The notes under the pieces: generated by a model
The model's database searches: none
What the model was told of the DNA's origin: nothing
Seen by the model: the letters and a program-made list of their open reading frames with translations, nothing else
Assembly (NCBI RefSeq): GCF_963548695.1
Contig: NZ_CAUUWA010000019.1
Span: forward strand, 1 to 41,129
Direction of reading: 5' to 3'
DNA length: 41,129 nt
Source: an uncultured Fretibacterium sp.
Lineage (GTDB): Bacteria; Synergistota; Synergistia; Synergistales; Aminobacteriaceae
In this document: positions 7,476-17,611 of the stretch, piece after piece
How positions within the stretch are numbered: the stretch's first letter is position 1
Layout of the letters: the number at the start of each line of letters is the position of its first letter
Program-made: the position numbers and the translations under genes

Positions 7476-7526
7476 TCTGCTGGCGTCAATAGCGCGGCAA
7501 TAGCACCGCACATCGACATAAGCAGA
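7476..7526. repeat. Diverged second copy of the palindrome
   Basis: Aligns with 7386-7434 in order (GCGG-AAT-GC-CCGC-TCGAC-TAAGC). It is itself an imperfect hairpin with outer arms TCTGCT/AGCAGA. The pair therefore looks like a repeat family with at least two members, one intact and one decayed. Confidence 0.45.
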
Positions 7527-7540
7527 CGAATGGTTTGGAT

Positions 7541-7831
7541 TTACGCGTCCTTGGTCCGGTCCAGGACAATCTTGTACCCGCCGGCCCCGTAGTCCAGAAA
7601 TTTTTTGACCCGACTGATCGTGGCCGTGCTCGCCCCCGTCTGCTGGGCGATTTGGGGGTAGGTCTTTGCCTGGCTCAACAGGCGGGCTACCTCCAGCCGT
7701 TGGGATAACGCCTTGAGCTCCCCGATCGTGGCGACATCCTCCAGAAAGTCGTAGACCTCCTGGCGCGTCTCGAGTTTCAGAAAAGCATCGCAGAGTTTGT
7801 CCGTAAGGGTATCCTTCCAATTCTCCGCCAT
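7541..7831 (-). CDS. TrpR/YerC-family DNA-binding protein
   Basis: 96 residues, the usual size for the YerC/YecD group of the Trp repressor superfamily. It is all-helical, with a helix-turn-helix at about residues 52-75 (TYPQIAQQTGASTATISRVK) preceded by LKALSQRLEVARLL, the characteristic TrpR-like core. Distant relatives sense tryptophan, but the ligand of YerC-type proteins is not established, so no ligand is assigned. The start is ATG 7831 with GGAAGGAG eight bases upstream. A GTG three codons earlier overlaps that site and is unlikely. The gene is divergent from uvrB across about 290 bases. Confidence 0.85.
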   Translation of the reverse strand: MAENWKDTLTDKLCDAFLKLETRQEVYDFLEDVATIGELKALSQRLEVARLLSQAKTYPQIAQQTGASTATISRVKKFLDYGAGGYKIVLDRTKDA

Positions 7832-8123
7832 GGATTGCACTCCTTCCGAGACCCCGATTTTTTGCTGCTTTGGGTATCATGTTAGCTTTTTAGTCGTATT
7901 AACTCTTCAATAGTATACCGTATTGATGAACTTTGTGGCAATGCCGCGGGAAAACACCCTTGACAAACGGCTTCCGAGGATAGGAAACTTGAAGGAGGGA
8001 GGCTGGAACATCGCTGTGCCTGCGGGGAGCGGCGTTGCGTTCGGCGGGAGGCCCCTACGGGCTGAGGACGCGTGGATTCCATCGGCGCTCCCCTTGAATC
8101 TTTCGTGTTGGAGGCATTGGACC

Positions 8124-10178
<2,055 letters not shown>

Positions 10179-10240
10179 GGGGAATCCAGGTAATTCCTTT
10201 CGGCCTCGATCAGGAACTGGAATCCGGGAGATACTGAATC

Positions 10241-11878
10241 ATGACTGTCGAAGAAATGCTGCGTATCCCTTCGTTGAGCAGGCTATTGGTCGTCGCCGGC
10301 CATCATGGACTTCAGCGGACAGTGTCCATGGTCAGCGTCATGGATGCCCCCGACATCTATAATTGGATGAAGGGCGGCGAATTCCTTATAACCTCCGCTT
10401 ATCCGGTCAAGGATGATATCCAATATCTCAGCTTTCTGATTCGCCGTCTCAATGACGCCGGAATCGCTGCTTTCGGGGTCAAGTTGAGTCGTTTCATTGG
10501 ATATCTGCCGCCAAAAGCGATTGAAACGGCAAACGAGCTTGGCCTGCCCTTGATCTCAATCCCTGAGGAATATGCCTTTACCGATATCATTAATCCGGTG
10601 CTTTCCCGCGTCGTTGACCAGCAGACTGTTAATTTGATGTATTCGGAACAGATTCATAAGGATTTTCTTGACCTGGCGGTGAGCGGGGAGGATACGGAGG
10701 AAATCTTGCGGGTCTTGCACCGCAATATTGGCGCGCCCGTCGCCTTTATCAATACCTGCTTCAAGGAGCTGAGTTTTTCGAATGGGCATTCGTCCCTGGC
10801 TTTGTCCCTGAACGACATGGATCCGGAACATTTGACGAAAGATTGGCTTGATAATAAAGATTGGCTTGATGGTTACGACGTTTATCAAGTCAGCAGCCGC
10901 AATGCATCTTTTGGCTATATCCTGACGGAAAAGGGAGTCGTCTATTCTGCATGTGACAATTACGTTCGTATGGCTGTGGAGTATGCGGGCATCATTCTGA
11001 GCCTTCATCTCCAGAGCCGTATTTCCAATCAGAGGATAGAGGAAAAGTATCGGGACGAGTTCATCAGCGACTTGCTTTTTCACAATATCAGGTCCGAAGA
11101 CGAGATTCATAATCGTTCCCGCCTCTACGGCTGGGATTTTCGGGACGGGGGATGCGTGATTATCGCCGATGTCGACGATTTTAAATGTTCTTATCTACAA
11201 TGCGCAAACAACAAGGGGTACGAAAACTTTGGGAGGGCTCTGGATCTGGTTTTCGATATCGTTACCCGCAATATTCTGTGTGAGTTTGAAAATGCCAGGT
11301 ACTACAAGCAAAGCGACCATATCGTGTATATCATCTCGCTCCCGGAGAATAAACGGATGGAAATGCGAGACAAATTGGAACTCGCTTTCGTCCGAATTCG
11401 CGAGCAGTTGACAGCAATAGGCCAATATACGGTGACTATTGGGGTGGGAAGATATCGGGCCAACATCAAAGATATCGGTTCAAGCTTCAATGAAGCTCAA
11501 ACGACGGTGACCTTAGGGAGTCAGCTTTGTTTGTCAAACTGCGTGCTCCATTACGAAAAAATGGGTATTTACCGTTTTTTGGCTTCCACAGCCAACAGTG
11601 AGGATGCCGGCGCGCTTTGCGCTCAATATATTCAGCCCATTGTAGAACATGATACAAAGTATCGCAGCGAACTCCTGAGGACGCTCCGGACTTTGATTCA
11701 CTGCGGTTGGAATCTGAAACGTGCCGCCAGAGAGTTGTTCATTCATTACAATTCCATGAAGTATCGGCGTTCAAAACTCTGTAAACTTACTGGGAGCGAT
11801 TTGAGTGATCGAGACCAGCAGTTGAACGTAGAAATTGCCTATAAGCTGTATTTCATTTCCCATAAACAGCCTTTCTGA
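10241..11878 (+). CDS. PucR-family transcriptional regulator
   Basis: 545 residues. N-terminal PucR domain (about 1-125: TVEEMLRIPSLSRLLVVAG, then WMKGGEFLITSAY and LPLISIPEEYAFTDII), a middle region with GGDEF-like fold features (about 280-430), and the C-terminal PucR helix-turn-helix (about 480-535: LIHCGWNLKRAARELFIHYN, then YRRSKLCKLTG). Members often activate catabolic genes for purines, ureides or amino acids, with the N-terminal domain as sensor. It is first in a same-strand group with an amidohydrolase, an M20 enzyme and a transporter-like protein, so it is the likely local regulator. The ATG start has GGGAGA ten bases upstream. Base composition is visibly more A+T-rich than uvrB before it, which suggests separate origin. 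Confidence 0.88.
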   Translation: MTVEEMLRIPSLSRLLVVAGHHGLQRTVSMVSVMDAPDIYNWMKGGEFLITSAYPVKDDIQYLSFLIRRLNDAGIAAFGVKLSRFIGYLPPKAIETANELGLPLISIPEEYAFTDIINPVLSRVVDQQTVNLMYSEQIHKDFLDLAVSGEDTEEILRVLHRNIGAPVAFINTCFKELSFSNGHSSLALSLNDMDPEHLTKDWLDNKDWLDGYDVYQVSSRNASFGYILTEKGVVYSACDNYVRMAVEYAGIILSLHLQSRISNQRIEEKYRDEFISDLLFHNIRSEDEIHNRSRLYGWDFRDGGCVIIADVDDFKCSYLQCANNKGYENFGRALDLVFDIVTRNILCEFENARYYKQSDHIVYIISLPENKRMEMRDKLELAFVRIREQLTAIGQYTVTIGVGRYRANIKDIGSSFNEAQTTVTLGSQLCLSNCVLHYEKMGIYRFLASTANSEDAGALCAQYIQPIVEHDTKYRSELLRTLRTLIHCGWNLKRAARELFIHYNSMKYRRSKLCKLTGSDLSDRDQQLNVEIAYKLYFISHKQPF

Positions 11879-12112
11879 AACGGAATAAGGATTTGGGGCG
11901 GCGTTTCCAGGATACCTCGTTTGATACTCGATTCCTTTTCGGCGCGTGTTTTGTAACCCTTTTCGTTTCTCCTGAATATATTCGCTTGTCCTGTTAAGCC
12001 AAAAATTTCAGTAGCATTCTTGTATCCCAGGGACAATTAAATCTCTGTTTTATTTTGTTATTATTTTTTACGGGGAGGATTCCCTGCAAAAAATGAGGGG
12101 AGTGAAAGGAAT
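11879..12112. other. A+T-rich gap between PucR regulator and amidohydrolase
   Basis: No ORF of note. The last 70 bases are very A+T-rich and probably hold the promoter of the amidohydrolase group, but no convincing -35/-10 pair or sigma-54 site stands out. A weak stem GGAAT/ATTCC (11882-11935) with TTTTC may end the regulator transcript. Confidence 0.3.
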
Positions 12113-13462
12113 ATGTATCCAGCTAATGTAAGGCCTTTGGACGATGTTATCGCTTTTGTGAGGGATGGGGTTTGCCGCGGTCCCGGAGAAGGGCTGCCTG
12201 CTGGCGGGAGGGTGATCCTGAAAGGCGGCTTGCTCATTGACCCGAAAAATCGGATTGAGGCTGTTAAGGACGTGGCGATTGTGGGGGACAGCGTCGCGGA
12301 GGTCTCGGACAGCATAGCGGCGGAAAAGGGGGACATGCTCATCAGCTGTGAAGGGCTCATTGTGGTTCCCGGCCTGATTGACATGCACCTGCATCTGGGG
12401 GACTTATTTGAGGTCAGTACCAATCCGATTTTCTGCGCTGTTGAAGATGGCGTAACCTTGGGGCTGTCCCCCGGTGCTGGCAATACCTTTATGGCGCCGT
12501 CGCTTCTGGGGGCGGAGGTCGACCATGGCGTTCCGATGAATCTCGGCGTTTACCTGGGGGCCGTGAATGTATTGGGAACTATGCTGAACGTGGAGGAATT
12601 GATCCAGATGTTCAGGGGGGAGCTGGACCCTGATATTGCCTGCACGAAGATGAGCCGCAACGGTATTACCATTACGACCGCGCCGCTGACAATCGGAATC
12701 AAGGACCACATGGGACACTTCATTATGTCGGATGAAAATATCGACAAGATTTTCAAGATTACCTCGGAGGTTGGGCTTGTTTATATGAGTCACACCCAGG
12801 ATCCTTCTCACGCTCAGCGTATGGTGGAGCTGTCCCGAGGGCGCCCCTTGCATCTGGCTCATGCCACTGCGGCCGGATGCGGTACCCACTGGGCTCCGGC
12901 GGAGGGGATGCAGGCAGTTATTGACCTTATAGGGGATAATGTGACGGCCGAGTTTGTGACAACGATGCTGCGGGAGGGGAGAGGAAGCAGGGAGGGGCTT
13001 CAAATACCTAAAGATGCACAGGAACTGGCCTATGACGCTTTAGCCTCGAAAAAAGTGGGGATCCTGATCTCCGATGGGCAGAATGATGCAACTATGAAGG
13101 GGTTTGGAGATACTCGCGACAATATCCCTGCCATCGTCGAGTTAGCTGAAATGGGGGTTTTAAGTCTTTCTGACGCCGTGGCCACCATGACCTGCAACCC
13201 TGCGGAGCTCTTGGCGAAGAGGACGTTCAATCCCTGGTGGAAAGAAAAGATGGGACATTTGGGAGTCGGTGCTTTGGCAAACGTTACGGTTATCGACAGG
13301 AAGGATAAATTGGCAACATACACTATTGTCAACGGTCAGATCGTTTCCTTCGAAAATCGTGCCTACCGCAGAAACGGCGGCGCCGGAGGCTGGGTCAGTA
13401 AATACGGAATGCTGCGCAGAACCGGTGTGGGGGATTTGGCGATGTTCTCTTACAAAAGATAA
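12113..13462 (+). CDS. Amidohydrolase-superfamily metalloenzyme
   Basis: 449 residues. The first 80 and last 60 residues form the small beta sandwich (VILKGGLLIDPKNRIEAVKD; LGVGALANVTVIDRKDKLAT), and between them lies the metal-binding TIM barrel. Ligand motifs are visible: HxH in VPGLIDMHLHLGD, histidines in YMSHTQDP and HLAHATAAGCG, and the late aspartate in GILISDGQND. Superfamily members hydrolyse cyclic amides, ureides or amino-acid derivatives (dihydroorotase, hydantoinase, allantoinase). This one is not close enough to any named enzyme for a substrate to be read off. It lies between a PucR regulator and an M20 deacylase, fitting ring opening followed by amide cleavage. GAGGGGAG lies nine bases before the ATG. 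Confidence 0.8.
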   Translation: MYPANVRPLDDVIAFVRDGVCRGPGEGLPAGGRVILKGGLLIDPKNRIEAVKDVAIVGDSVAEVSDSIAAEKGDMLISCEGLIVVPGLIDMHLHLGDLFEVSTNPIFCAVEDGVTLGLSPGAGNTFMAPSLLGAEVDHGVPMNLGVYLGAVNVLGTMLNVEELIQMFRGELDPDIACTKMSRNGITITTAPLTIGIKDHMGHFIMSDENIDKIFKITSEVGLVYMSHTQDPSHAQRMVELSRGRPLHLAHATAAGCGTHWAPAEGMQAVIDLIGDNVTAEFVTTMLREGRGSREGLQIPKDAQELAYDALASKKVGILISDGQNDATMKGFGDTRDNIPAIVELAEMGVLSLSDAVATMTCNPAELLAKRTFNPWWKEKMGHLGVGALANVTVIDRKDKLATYTIVNGQIVSFENRAYRRNGGAGGWVSKYGMLRRTGVGDLAMFSYKR

Positions 13463-13497
13463 CTCGGTCAATAAGTTGGCTTATGAAGGAATATCTT

Positions 13498-14640
13498 ATG
13501 ACGTATGCTGAGCGAAGCGTTGAACTGCTAAAAGAACTGATTGTCATCGACAGCAGCCAACCTGAGGGAAACGAGGATAAAATAGTCAATCACATCGCCT
13601 CCTGCTTCCCGAAAAATGCCGTCATGCATAAGATAAAACATGACGCAAAAAGGAGTTCGCTTGTCGTTGAAGTTCCCGGTGAACGGGACGAAGGCTGCCT
13701 TGCTTTTGTGGGGCATGTGGATACTGTAGCGTTTGGGGACCCCTCCAAGTGGGTTTACCCGCCTCTCTCCGCTTATGAGACGGATGGCAAGATTTTTGGA
13801 CGAGGAGCCTCGGACATGAAGGCCGGCGTTTCGGCTATGACTGCGGCGGCCTTAGCATTGCTCGAAAGCGGAAGGCGTCCTGAAAAAAGCGTGTATTTTT
13901 GCTATACGGCCGATGAGGAGAACGGAGGCATGGGAATCTGCTCCATGGTGGGACAGGGAATTTTTAACAAGGTGGGGGAAATCATTATCGCCGAGCCCAC
14001 GGAGAACAGGATCGGGACCTGTGAAAAAGGGGCCCTGTGGATGCGTATTACGGCTCACGGCGTCCAGGCGCATGGATCCAGGCCAGAATTGGGACGTAAC
14101 GCGATCGACATGCTTATGGATTTTCATCACGGATTAAGAGCTTTTTTGGATATGAAAACGTCGCATCCCATTTTGGGCAGAGCAAGCATCTCCGTCACAA
14201 GGCTGACGGGTGGGATCATGACCAACGTTATTCCAGCCGAGGCGATCATGGAGTTGGATATCCGGATCATTCCGGGGCAGGATCACAGGCTTGTTTGTAC
14301 GAGGGCGGAGGAGGTAATACGGAGGATCTGCTCTGAGGATGCTCGAATACGGCTGGACTTGGAGGTCCTCAACAATCGTCCCGCAATGGAGACCCCTGCT
14401 GATGCTCCAATTTTGTCGCGAATGCGAAAATTGCTTGGGGAAAAAGCTATGAATACGGAGGAGAAGGGCTTATATTTCTATACGGATATGTCCCAGATCA
14501 CCGTGTTCCATCCGATTCCCTTCATCATTATGGGACCCGGAGACGATAAGCTTGCCCATCAAACGGACGAATACGTGATGGTGGACTCCGTAAAGACGGC
14601 CACGGATATTTATATTCGTTATCTTGACGAATATTATTGA
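13498..14640 (+). CDS. M20-family metallopeptidase/deacylase (ArgE/DapE type)
   Basis: 380 residues. Two-zinc M20 hydrolase: FVGHVDTVAFGD supplies the first His and Asp, GRGASDMKAG the bridging Asp, CYTADEENGG the catalytic Glu pair, IIAEPTE the next ligand, and the late HQTDEYV the last His. The dimerisation lid is inserted after AEPTENRIGTCEKG (HGVQAHGSRPELGRNAID). Family members remove N-acyl, N-carbamoyl or N-succinyl groups, or cut dipeptides. The start is ATG 13498, with AAGGA seven bases before. An in-frame ATG at 13483 has no ribosome binding site. The gene starts 35 bases after the amidohydrolase and is followed almost at once by the membrane protein, so the three are probably one transcript. 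Confidence 0.87.
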   Translation: MTYAERSVELLKELIVIDSSQPEGNEDKIVNHIASCFPKNAVMHKIKHDAKRSSLVVEVPGERDEGCLAFVGHVDTVAFGDPSKWVYPPLSAYETDGKIFGRGASDMKAGVSAMTAAALALLESGRRPEKSVYFCYTADEENGGMGICSMVGQGIFNKVGEIIIAEPTENRIGTCEKGALWMRITAHGVQAHGSRPELGRNAIDMLMDFHHGLRAFLDMKTSHPILGRASISVTRLTGGIMTNVIPAEAIMELDIRIIPGQDHRLVCTRAEEVIRRICSEDARIRLDLEVLNNRPAMETPADAPILSRMRKLLGEKAMNTEEKGLYFYTDMSQITVFHPIPFIIMGPGDDKLAHQTDEYVMVDSVKTATDIYIRYLDEYY

Positions 14641-14651
14641 GGAGTCGGAGA

Positions 14652-15821
14652 ATGAAAAAAAAGAATGGTTCTTTAGTGGGATTTGTTGTTGTTATCGCAA
14701 TGGGGTTTGCTTTTTATTCCGGGCTTGGCGCAATTTCGGGGAAAGGGGGTGCCCTGACGTACAGTTATGTGATTGACGGTATAACGCGTGTTTTCGGCAA
14801 GCAGATCCTTTGGTTTCTCATGAACTTTGTGGAGGCCCAATTTTACGCGGGTGTGTTTGCAGGAGCGGGAATTATCCTCGGGGGGATTGCCGCTTGGTTC
14901 TTAGCAAAGAACAATTCGAGGCTTATGGGGTTTTCCGTTTGTTACGGCAGTCCAAGTATTTTTCCATGGGTTCTTGCTTCTCAGCTTCTCTCTCTGGGGC
15001 TGGCTATTTTTGTCTATCGGTACATCGGCCTTTTCGATTCGATGGGTACGACATGGGTAGCTACCTTTATCACGGTTGTAGGGGCGCCTCCATCAATTAT
15101 GCTGCTGTATGGCCCAAGTCTTCCTGCGCTCCTTGTGGGCTCGGCCATGGCAGGATTGCTCAGCGCCCCTTTTGCGACTTGGTTGGCGGAATCCATCATC
15201 ATTCCTTTGAAGCTTCCGGGTGTTGTTTCCAATGTGTTGACCATGGCCTTCGTGGGTATATTGACCTGTATGGTGTGCAGGGCACTACCCTGGGTGGAGA
15301 AGAAGCCGATAGCCGATTACCCGAAAACGCCCAGTCCCGAGCCCGATGTTTTTTCCGCAGGATGGTTTGTCCGCAGGTGCCTGGCAGATTTCTCAGAAGC
15401 CCAATTTTATGGTAATGAGGTGGCTTCGGTTTTCCTACTGATTGGGGTGACGGTGGACTGGATGGTCAATAAGGACCTCCCCTCTTATGGTAGCGACGCT
15501 TTACCTGCAATCATCTTGTCTCAGTTTGTTGGGACCGCTATAGGGGTTCTGCTTTACGCCAACAAATTCGACAAGGGGGGATGGTATGCCACTTATGTTC
15601 CCGTAGTCAGTGTGGGGCCGGCCTGTGTCCTTCTGTTCAATGGAACGGTTTCTGCAGCTCTGTTTTCCGGCTTACTGGGAGGCATTATAGGTGCGCCCCT
15701 TGCAGAATTTTTCAAAGAACATCTTCCTGAAGGCGTCCATGTCACCAATGCAAATGTCTTGTCAATGGCTGCCTCTACAACGATAGTTGCCACAGTGATG
15801 AAGTTTATAGGGTGCTTTTGA
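14652..15821 (+). CDS. Multi-pass membrane protein with two homologous halves (probable transporter)
   Basis: 389 residues, about ten hydrophobic segments. The protein consists of two related halves. NFVEAQFYAG (about residue 58) corresponds to DFSEAQFYGN (about 246), and PPSIMLLYGP followed by SAPFATWLAE corresponds to GPACVLLFNG followed by GAPLAEFFKE. A hydrophilic loop (PWVEKKPIADYPKTPSPEPD, about 218-237) joins them. Inverted or direct duplication of this kind is typical of secondary transporters and channels. I do not recognise a named family; distant likeness to YhfT-type inner membrane proteins is possible. The start is ATG 14652 with GAGGAG seven bases before; the frame also opens at TTG 14637. 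The context suggests import of the substrate of the amidohydrolase and M20 enzyme. Confidence 0.75.
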   Translation: MKKKNGSLVGFVVVIAMGFAFYSGLGAISGKGGALTYSYVIDGITRVFGKQILWFLMNFVEAQFYAGVFAGAGIILGGIAAWFLAKNNSRLMGFSVCYGSPSIFPWVLASQLLSLGLAIFVYRYIGLFDSMGTTWVATFITVVGAPPSIMLLYGPSLPALLVGSAMAGLLSAPFATWLAESIIIPLKLPGVVSNVLTMAFVGILTCMVCRALPWVEKKPIADYPKTPSPEPDVFSAGWFVRRCLADFSEAQFYGNEVASVFLLIGVTVDWMVNKDLPSYGSDALPAIILSQFVGTAIGVLLYANKFDKGGWYATYVPVVSVGPACVLLFNGTVSAALFSGLLGGIIGAPLAEFFKEHLPEGVHVTNANVLSMAASTTIVATVMKFIGCF

Positions 15822-15892
15822 TGCTGTGAAGAGGCTCTTCGCCGTGGTGCTCCATGCCCTGGAGGTTATGTAAAGATAGTGAACTAACCTGC

Positions 15893-15928
15893 AACAGGAT
15901 TGCCGGCTTAGCTGGTGGTCCTGTTTTT
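15893..15928 (+). terminator. Terminator of the PucR/amidohydrolase group
   Basis: Outer stem AACAGGA (15893-15899)/TCCTGTT (15919-15925) with an inner stem CCGGC/GCTGG (15903-15907/15911-15915), followed by TTT. It lies 71 bases after the membrane protein stop. Confidence 0.65.
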
Positions 15929-15940
15929 ACGTGTATCGGG

Positions 15941-15957
15941 GGCAAATGGCATTTGCC
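15941..15957. promoter_or_regulatory. 17 bp dyad, possible operator
   Basis: GGCAAATG-G-CATTTGCC is a perfect 8+1+8 dyad. There is no gene start close by to say what it controls, and it could be a relic of a lost promoter. Confidence 0.3.
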
Positions 15958-15984
15958 ATTAGGAACCGTATGGCGCACCATGCT

Positions 15985-16194
15985 TCACCTGCTGTTTTCC
16001 AAATCCCCGCATCGGTCCTCGCGGATCAGGTCCTCCAGAAAGGGCGGCAGCACGAAGGCCGCACGGTGCACGGCGTTGGTGTAGTAGCGCGTGCCCCGGA
16101 CCTCCCGAATAGGCGTGGCCGGGTCGGGGGAGAGGGATGCGGCCCCGTAGGTCCACATCCCCGTGGGATAGGTGGGGACGCCCCCCCAATACAT
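15985..16194 (-). pseudogene. Second copy of the speE 3' end
   Basis: Encodes the last 60 or so residues of spermidine synthase (VPTYPTGMWTYGAASLSPDP, then GTRYYTNAVHRAAFVLPPF). About 185 bases match the intact speE at 32056-32240 with six base differences. Its C-terminus is DRCGDLENSR where the intact gene has DRCR; the intact gene lacks 18 bases here, and both then read AGGTGA. The similarity stops at that point on one side and at the ATG near 16193 on the other. It has no start of its own in the family sense and is not a working gene. Confidence 0.85.
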
Positions 16195-16399
16195 GCACAG
16201 GTTCTATCTGTTCTCGCCCTTTTGGCTGGGGCCGCTGACCCTGCGCAATCGCATCGTCGTGCCGCCGATGGACCAATACTCCGCCGTGGAGGGGAGTGCG
16301 TCGGACTGGCATCGCATTCACTATGCCGCACTCGCCGGCACGGGGCCGGCGAGTGCGGCGGCGAGGGGAATCCGGGTATACTACCCCTCTAAGCGATGA
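16193..16399 (+). pseudogene. 5' fragment of an Old Yellow Enzyme-type oxidoreductase
   Basis: Reads MHRFYLFSPFWLGPLTLRNR, then IVVPPMDQYSAVEGSASDWH and RIHYAALAG. This is the N-terminus of NADH:flavin oxidoreductases of the YqjM/NamA kind (LFSPxxLGPxTLRNRIVxPPMxQYSA..DWHxxHY). Similarity stops at residue 50 or so, where a fold-back palindrome begins; the frame runs on to TGA at 16399 without meaning. An intact member is about 340 residues. The fragment abuts the speE fragment head to head, sharing the CAT/ATG at the join. Confidence 0.75.
16325..16359. repeat. Perfect 15 bp fold-back palindrome
   Basis: GCCGCACTCGCCGGC (16325-16339), five-base loop, exact reverse complement (16345-16359). 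The left arm is Old Yellow Enzyme coding sequence and the right arm is its mirror, so it looks like a fold-back junction where similarity to the gene ends. No T-run follows. Confidence 0.6.
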
Positions 16400-16433
16400 G
16401 GCCATATGAGAGCAAAACGCAAAAGCTACGGAG

Positions 16434-16472
16434 ATAAAGGCCTCGAGCCTGGCATAGGATCTGACTCGAGGC
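16434..16472 (-). terminator. Terminator of the long minus-strand gene array
   Basis: Stem CTCGAGGC/GCCTCGAG (16465-16472 and 16440-16447) with a 17-base loop; on the minus strand it is followed by CTTTATC. It lies just after the last gene of the array. Confidence 0.55.
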
Positions 16473-16492
16473 AAGTGTTTTGAGGCTGATCT

Positions 16493-17611
16493 TTACTTTT
16501 TGTCGCTCTTCTTGGCGTCCTCGGCCAGACGCTGATCCCGGATCTTGAAGACGTAATTTTTAGCGTCCGCCTCCACCTTTGCCCTGTCGATGTCGGAGAG
16601 GAACTCGTTGGTGAAGATGTCGGAGAGCGAAATCGGCTTCTGCACGACATCAGTCCTGACCGCCCAGTCCACGTTGGACTGCCACTTGTCGTCGAACGCA
16701 AAGCCGATCTTCTCCAGCAATTTGGCGTTCTCCTCGGGCTTCATCCCGAACATCTGTGCGATCCGCCCTCTCTGGACAGCGACGGCGCCCTCCCAGCTGA
16801 TGTCGATGTTGGGAAAGCGGCTTACGGAGATGTCGGCCCCAGCCTCCGGGTTGCAGTAGACGAAGTACATGCCCTTCTGGAGGCCGCGGATAAAGCCACG
16901 AACGAGTTCGGGATCCTTTTGGATCGTCTCGGTGCTGGTGACGATGGCGTTGGCACAGTTGGGTAGAACCTCGTTACCGTCGATATAGCGGAAGTCGAAG
17001 CCCTGGGCGATGAGCTGATAGACCTCGCCGATCCAGGTGAACAGGATGTCCAGCTTGCCCTCCTGCACCATCTGGGCTCGGTTTTCCCCCGCGACGACGA
17101 ACTCGATATCCTTCTTGGGATCCAGGCCAGCGGCCACCAGCGTAGGGGTAGCGATCATCTCCCACGCTGCATCCCCGAGGGCGATCGTCTTGCCCTTCAT
17201 GTCCGCCCAAGTTTTGATGTTCCCGTCCTTGCGTACCGCCATGCCGAAGATGTTCACCGCGTCGTACTGGCAGACGGCCTTGACGGGAATCTCGTTCTCG
17301 ATCGCAGCCAGAAGGATGCTGGCCGAGGGCCCCGCAAACTGGGCTCCGCCCGTAGCGACCATCTTGACGTCGGTTGTCCCAAAGGCCTGGTCGAGGGTGA
17401 CATCCAGGCCCTCCTCCTTCCAGTATCCCAGCGTGATGGCGGCCCAGAAGGGAGTATCCTCCAGAACCTCGATCGTCCTCGGGAAGACATACTTCACCTT
17501 GCGGAGCTCGCCCCCCGTCCCGACGCCGGCCAAAGTCAGAATGACGCCGAGGACGAGAAAAAACTGGAGGAACACCCTGCTGCAACTTAGCGCTGACCCT
17601 CTTTTTTCCAT
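16493..17611 (-). CDS. ABC transporter substrate-binding protein, NMT1/SsuA/TauA class
   Basis: 372 residues. N-terminal signal peptide (about 12-32, VFLQFFLVLGVILTLAGVG), then the class II periplasmic binding fold typical of NitT/TauT and thiamine-precursor binders: TPFWAAITLGYWKEEGLDVT, VATGGAQFAGPSASILLAA, KTWADMKGKTIALGD and VQEGKLDILFTWIGE. The C-terminus is a charged helix (RLAEDAKKSDKK). It would capture a small ligand outside the membrane and deliver it to the two permeases encoded just upstream in the array. AAGGAGG lies nine bases before the ATG. It is the only binding protein for two ATPase-permease pairs. The ligand cannot be told; sulfonates, pyrimidines and similar small molecules are known for the class. 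Confidence 0.87.
   Translation of the reverse strand: MEKRGSALSCSRVFLQFFLVLGVILTLAGVGTGGELRKVKYVFPRTIEVLEDTPFWAAITLGYWKEEGLDVTLDQAFGTTDVKMVATGGAQFAGPSASILLAAIENEIPVKAVCQYDAVNIFGMAVRKDGNIKTWADMKGKTIALGDAAWEMIATPTLVAAGLDPKKDIEFVVAGENRAQMVQEGKLDILFTWIGEVYQLIAQGFDFRYIDGNEVLPNCANAIVTSTETIQKDPELVRGFIRGLQKGMYFVYCNPEAGADISVSRFPNIDISWEGAVAVQRGRIAQMFGMKPEENAKLLEKIGFAFDDKWQSNVDWAVRTDVVQKPISLSDIFTNEFLSDIDRAKVEADAKNYVFKIRDQRLAEDAKKSDKK

Noticed and set aside
6360..7540. CRISPR array, suggested by several repeats and palindromes
   Set aside because: The repeats are not regularly spaced, no spacers are seen and there are no cas genes; they are explained by a MITE-like element and IS remnants.
7960..7986. 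TTGACA as -35 of a uvrB promoter
   Set aside because: No acceptable -10 hexamer at 16-18 bases; the best candidate is three of six at 15.
7923..8123. Extension of the uvrB frame by 67 codons upstream
   Set aside because: It has no UvrB similarity, and TTG 8124 has a proper ribosome binding site and gives the family N-terminus.
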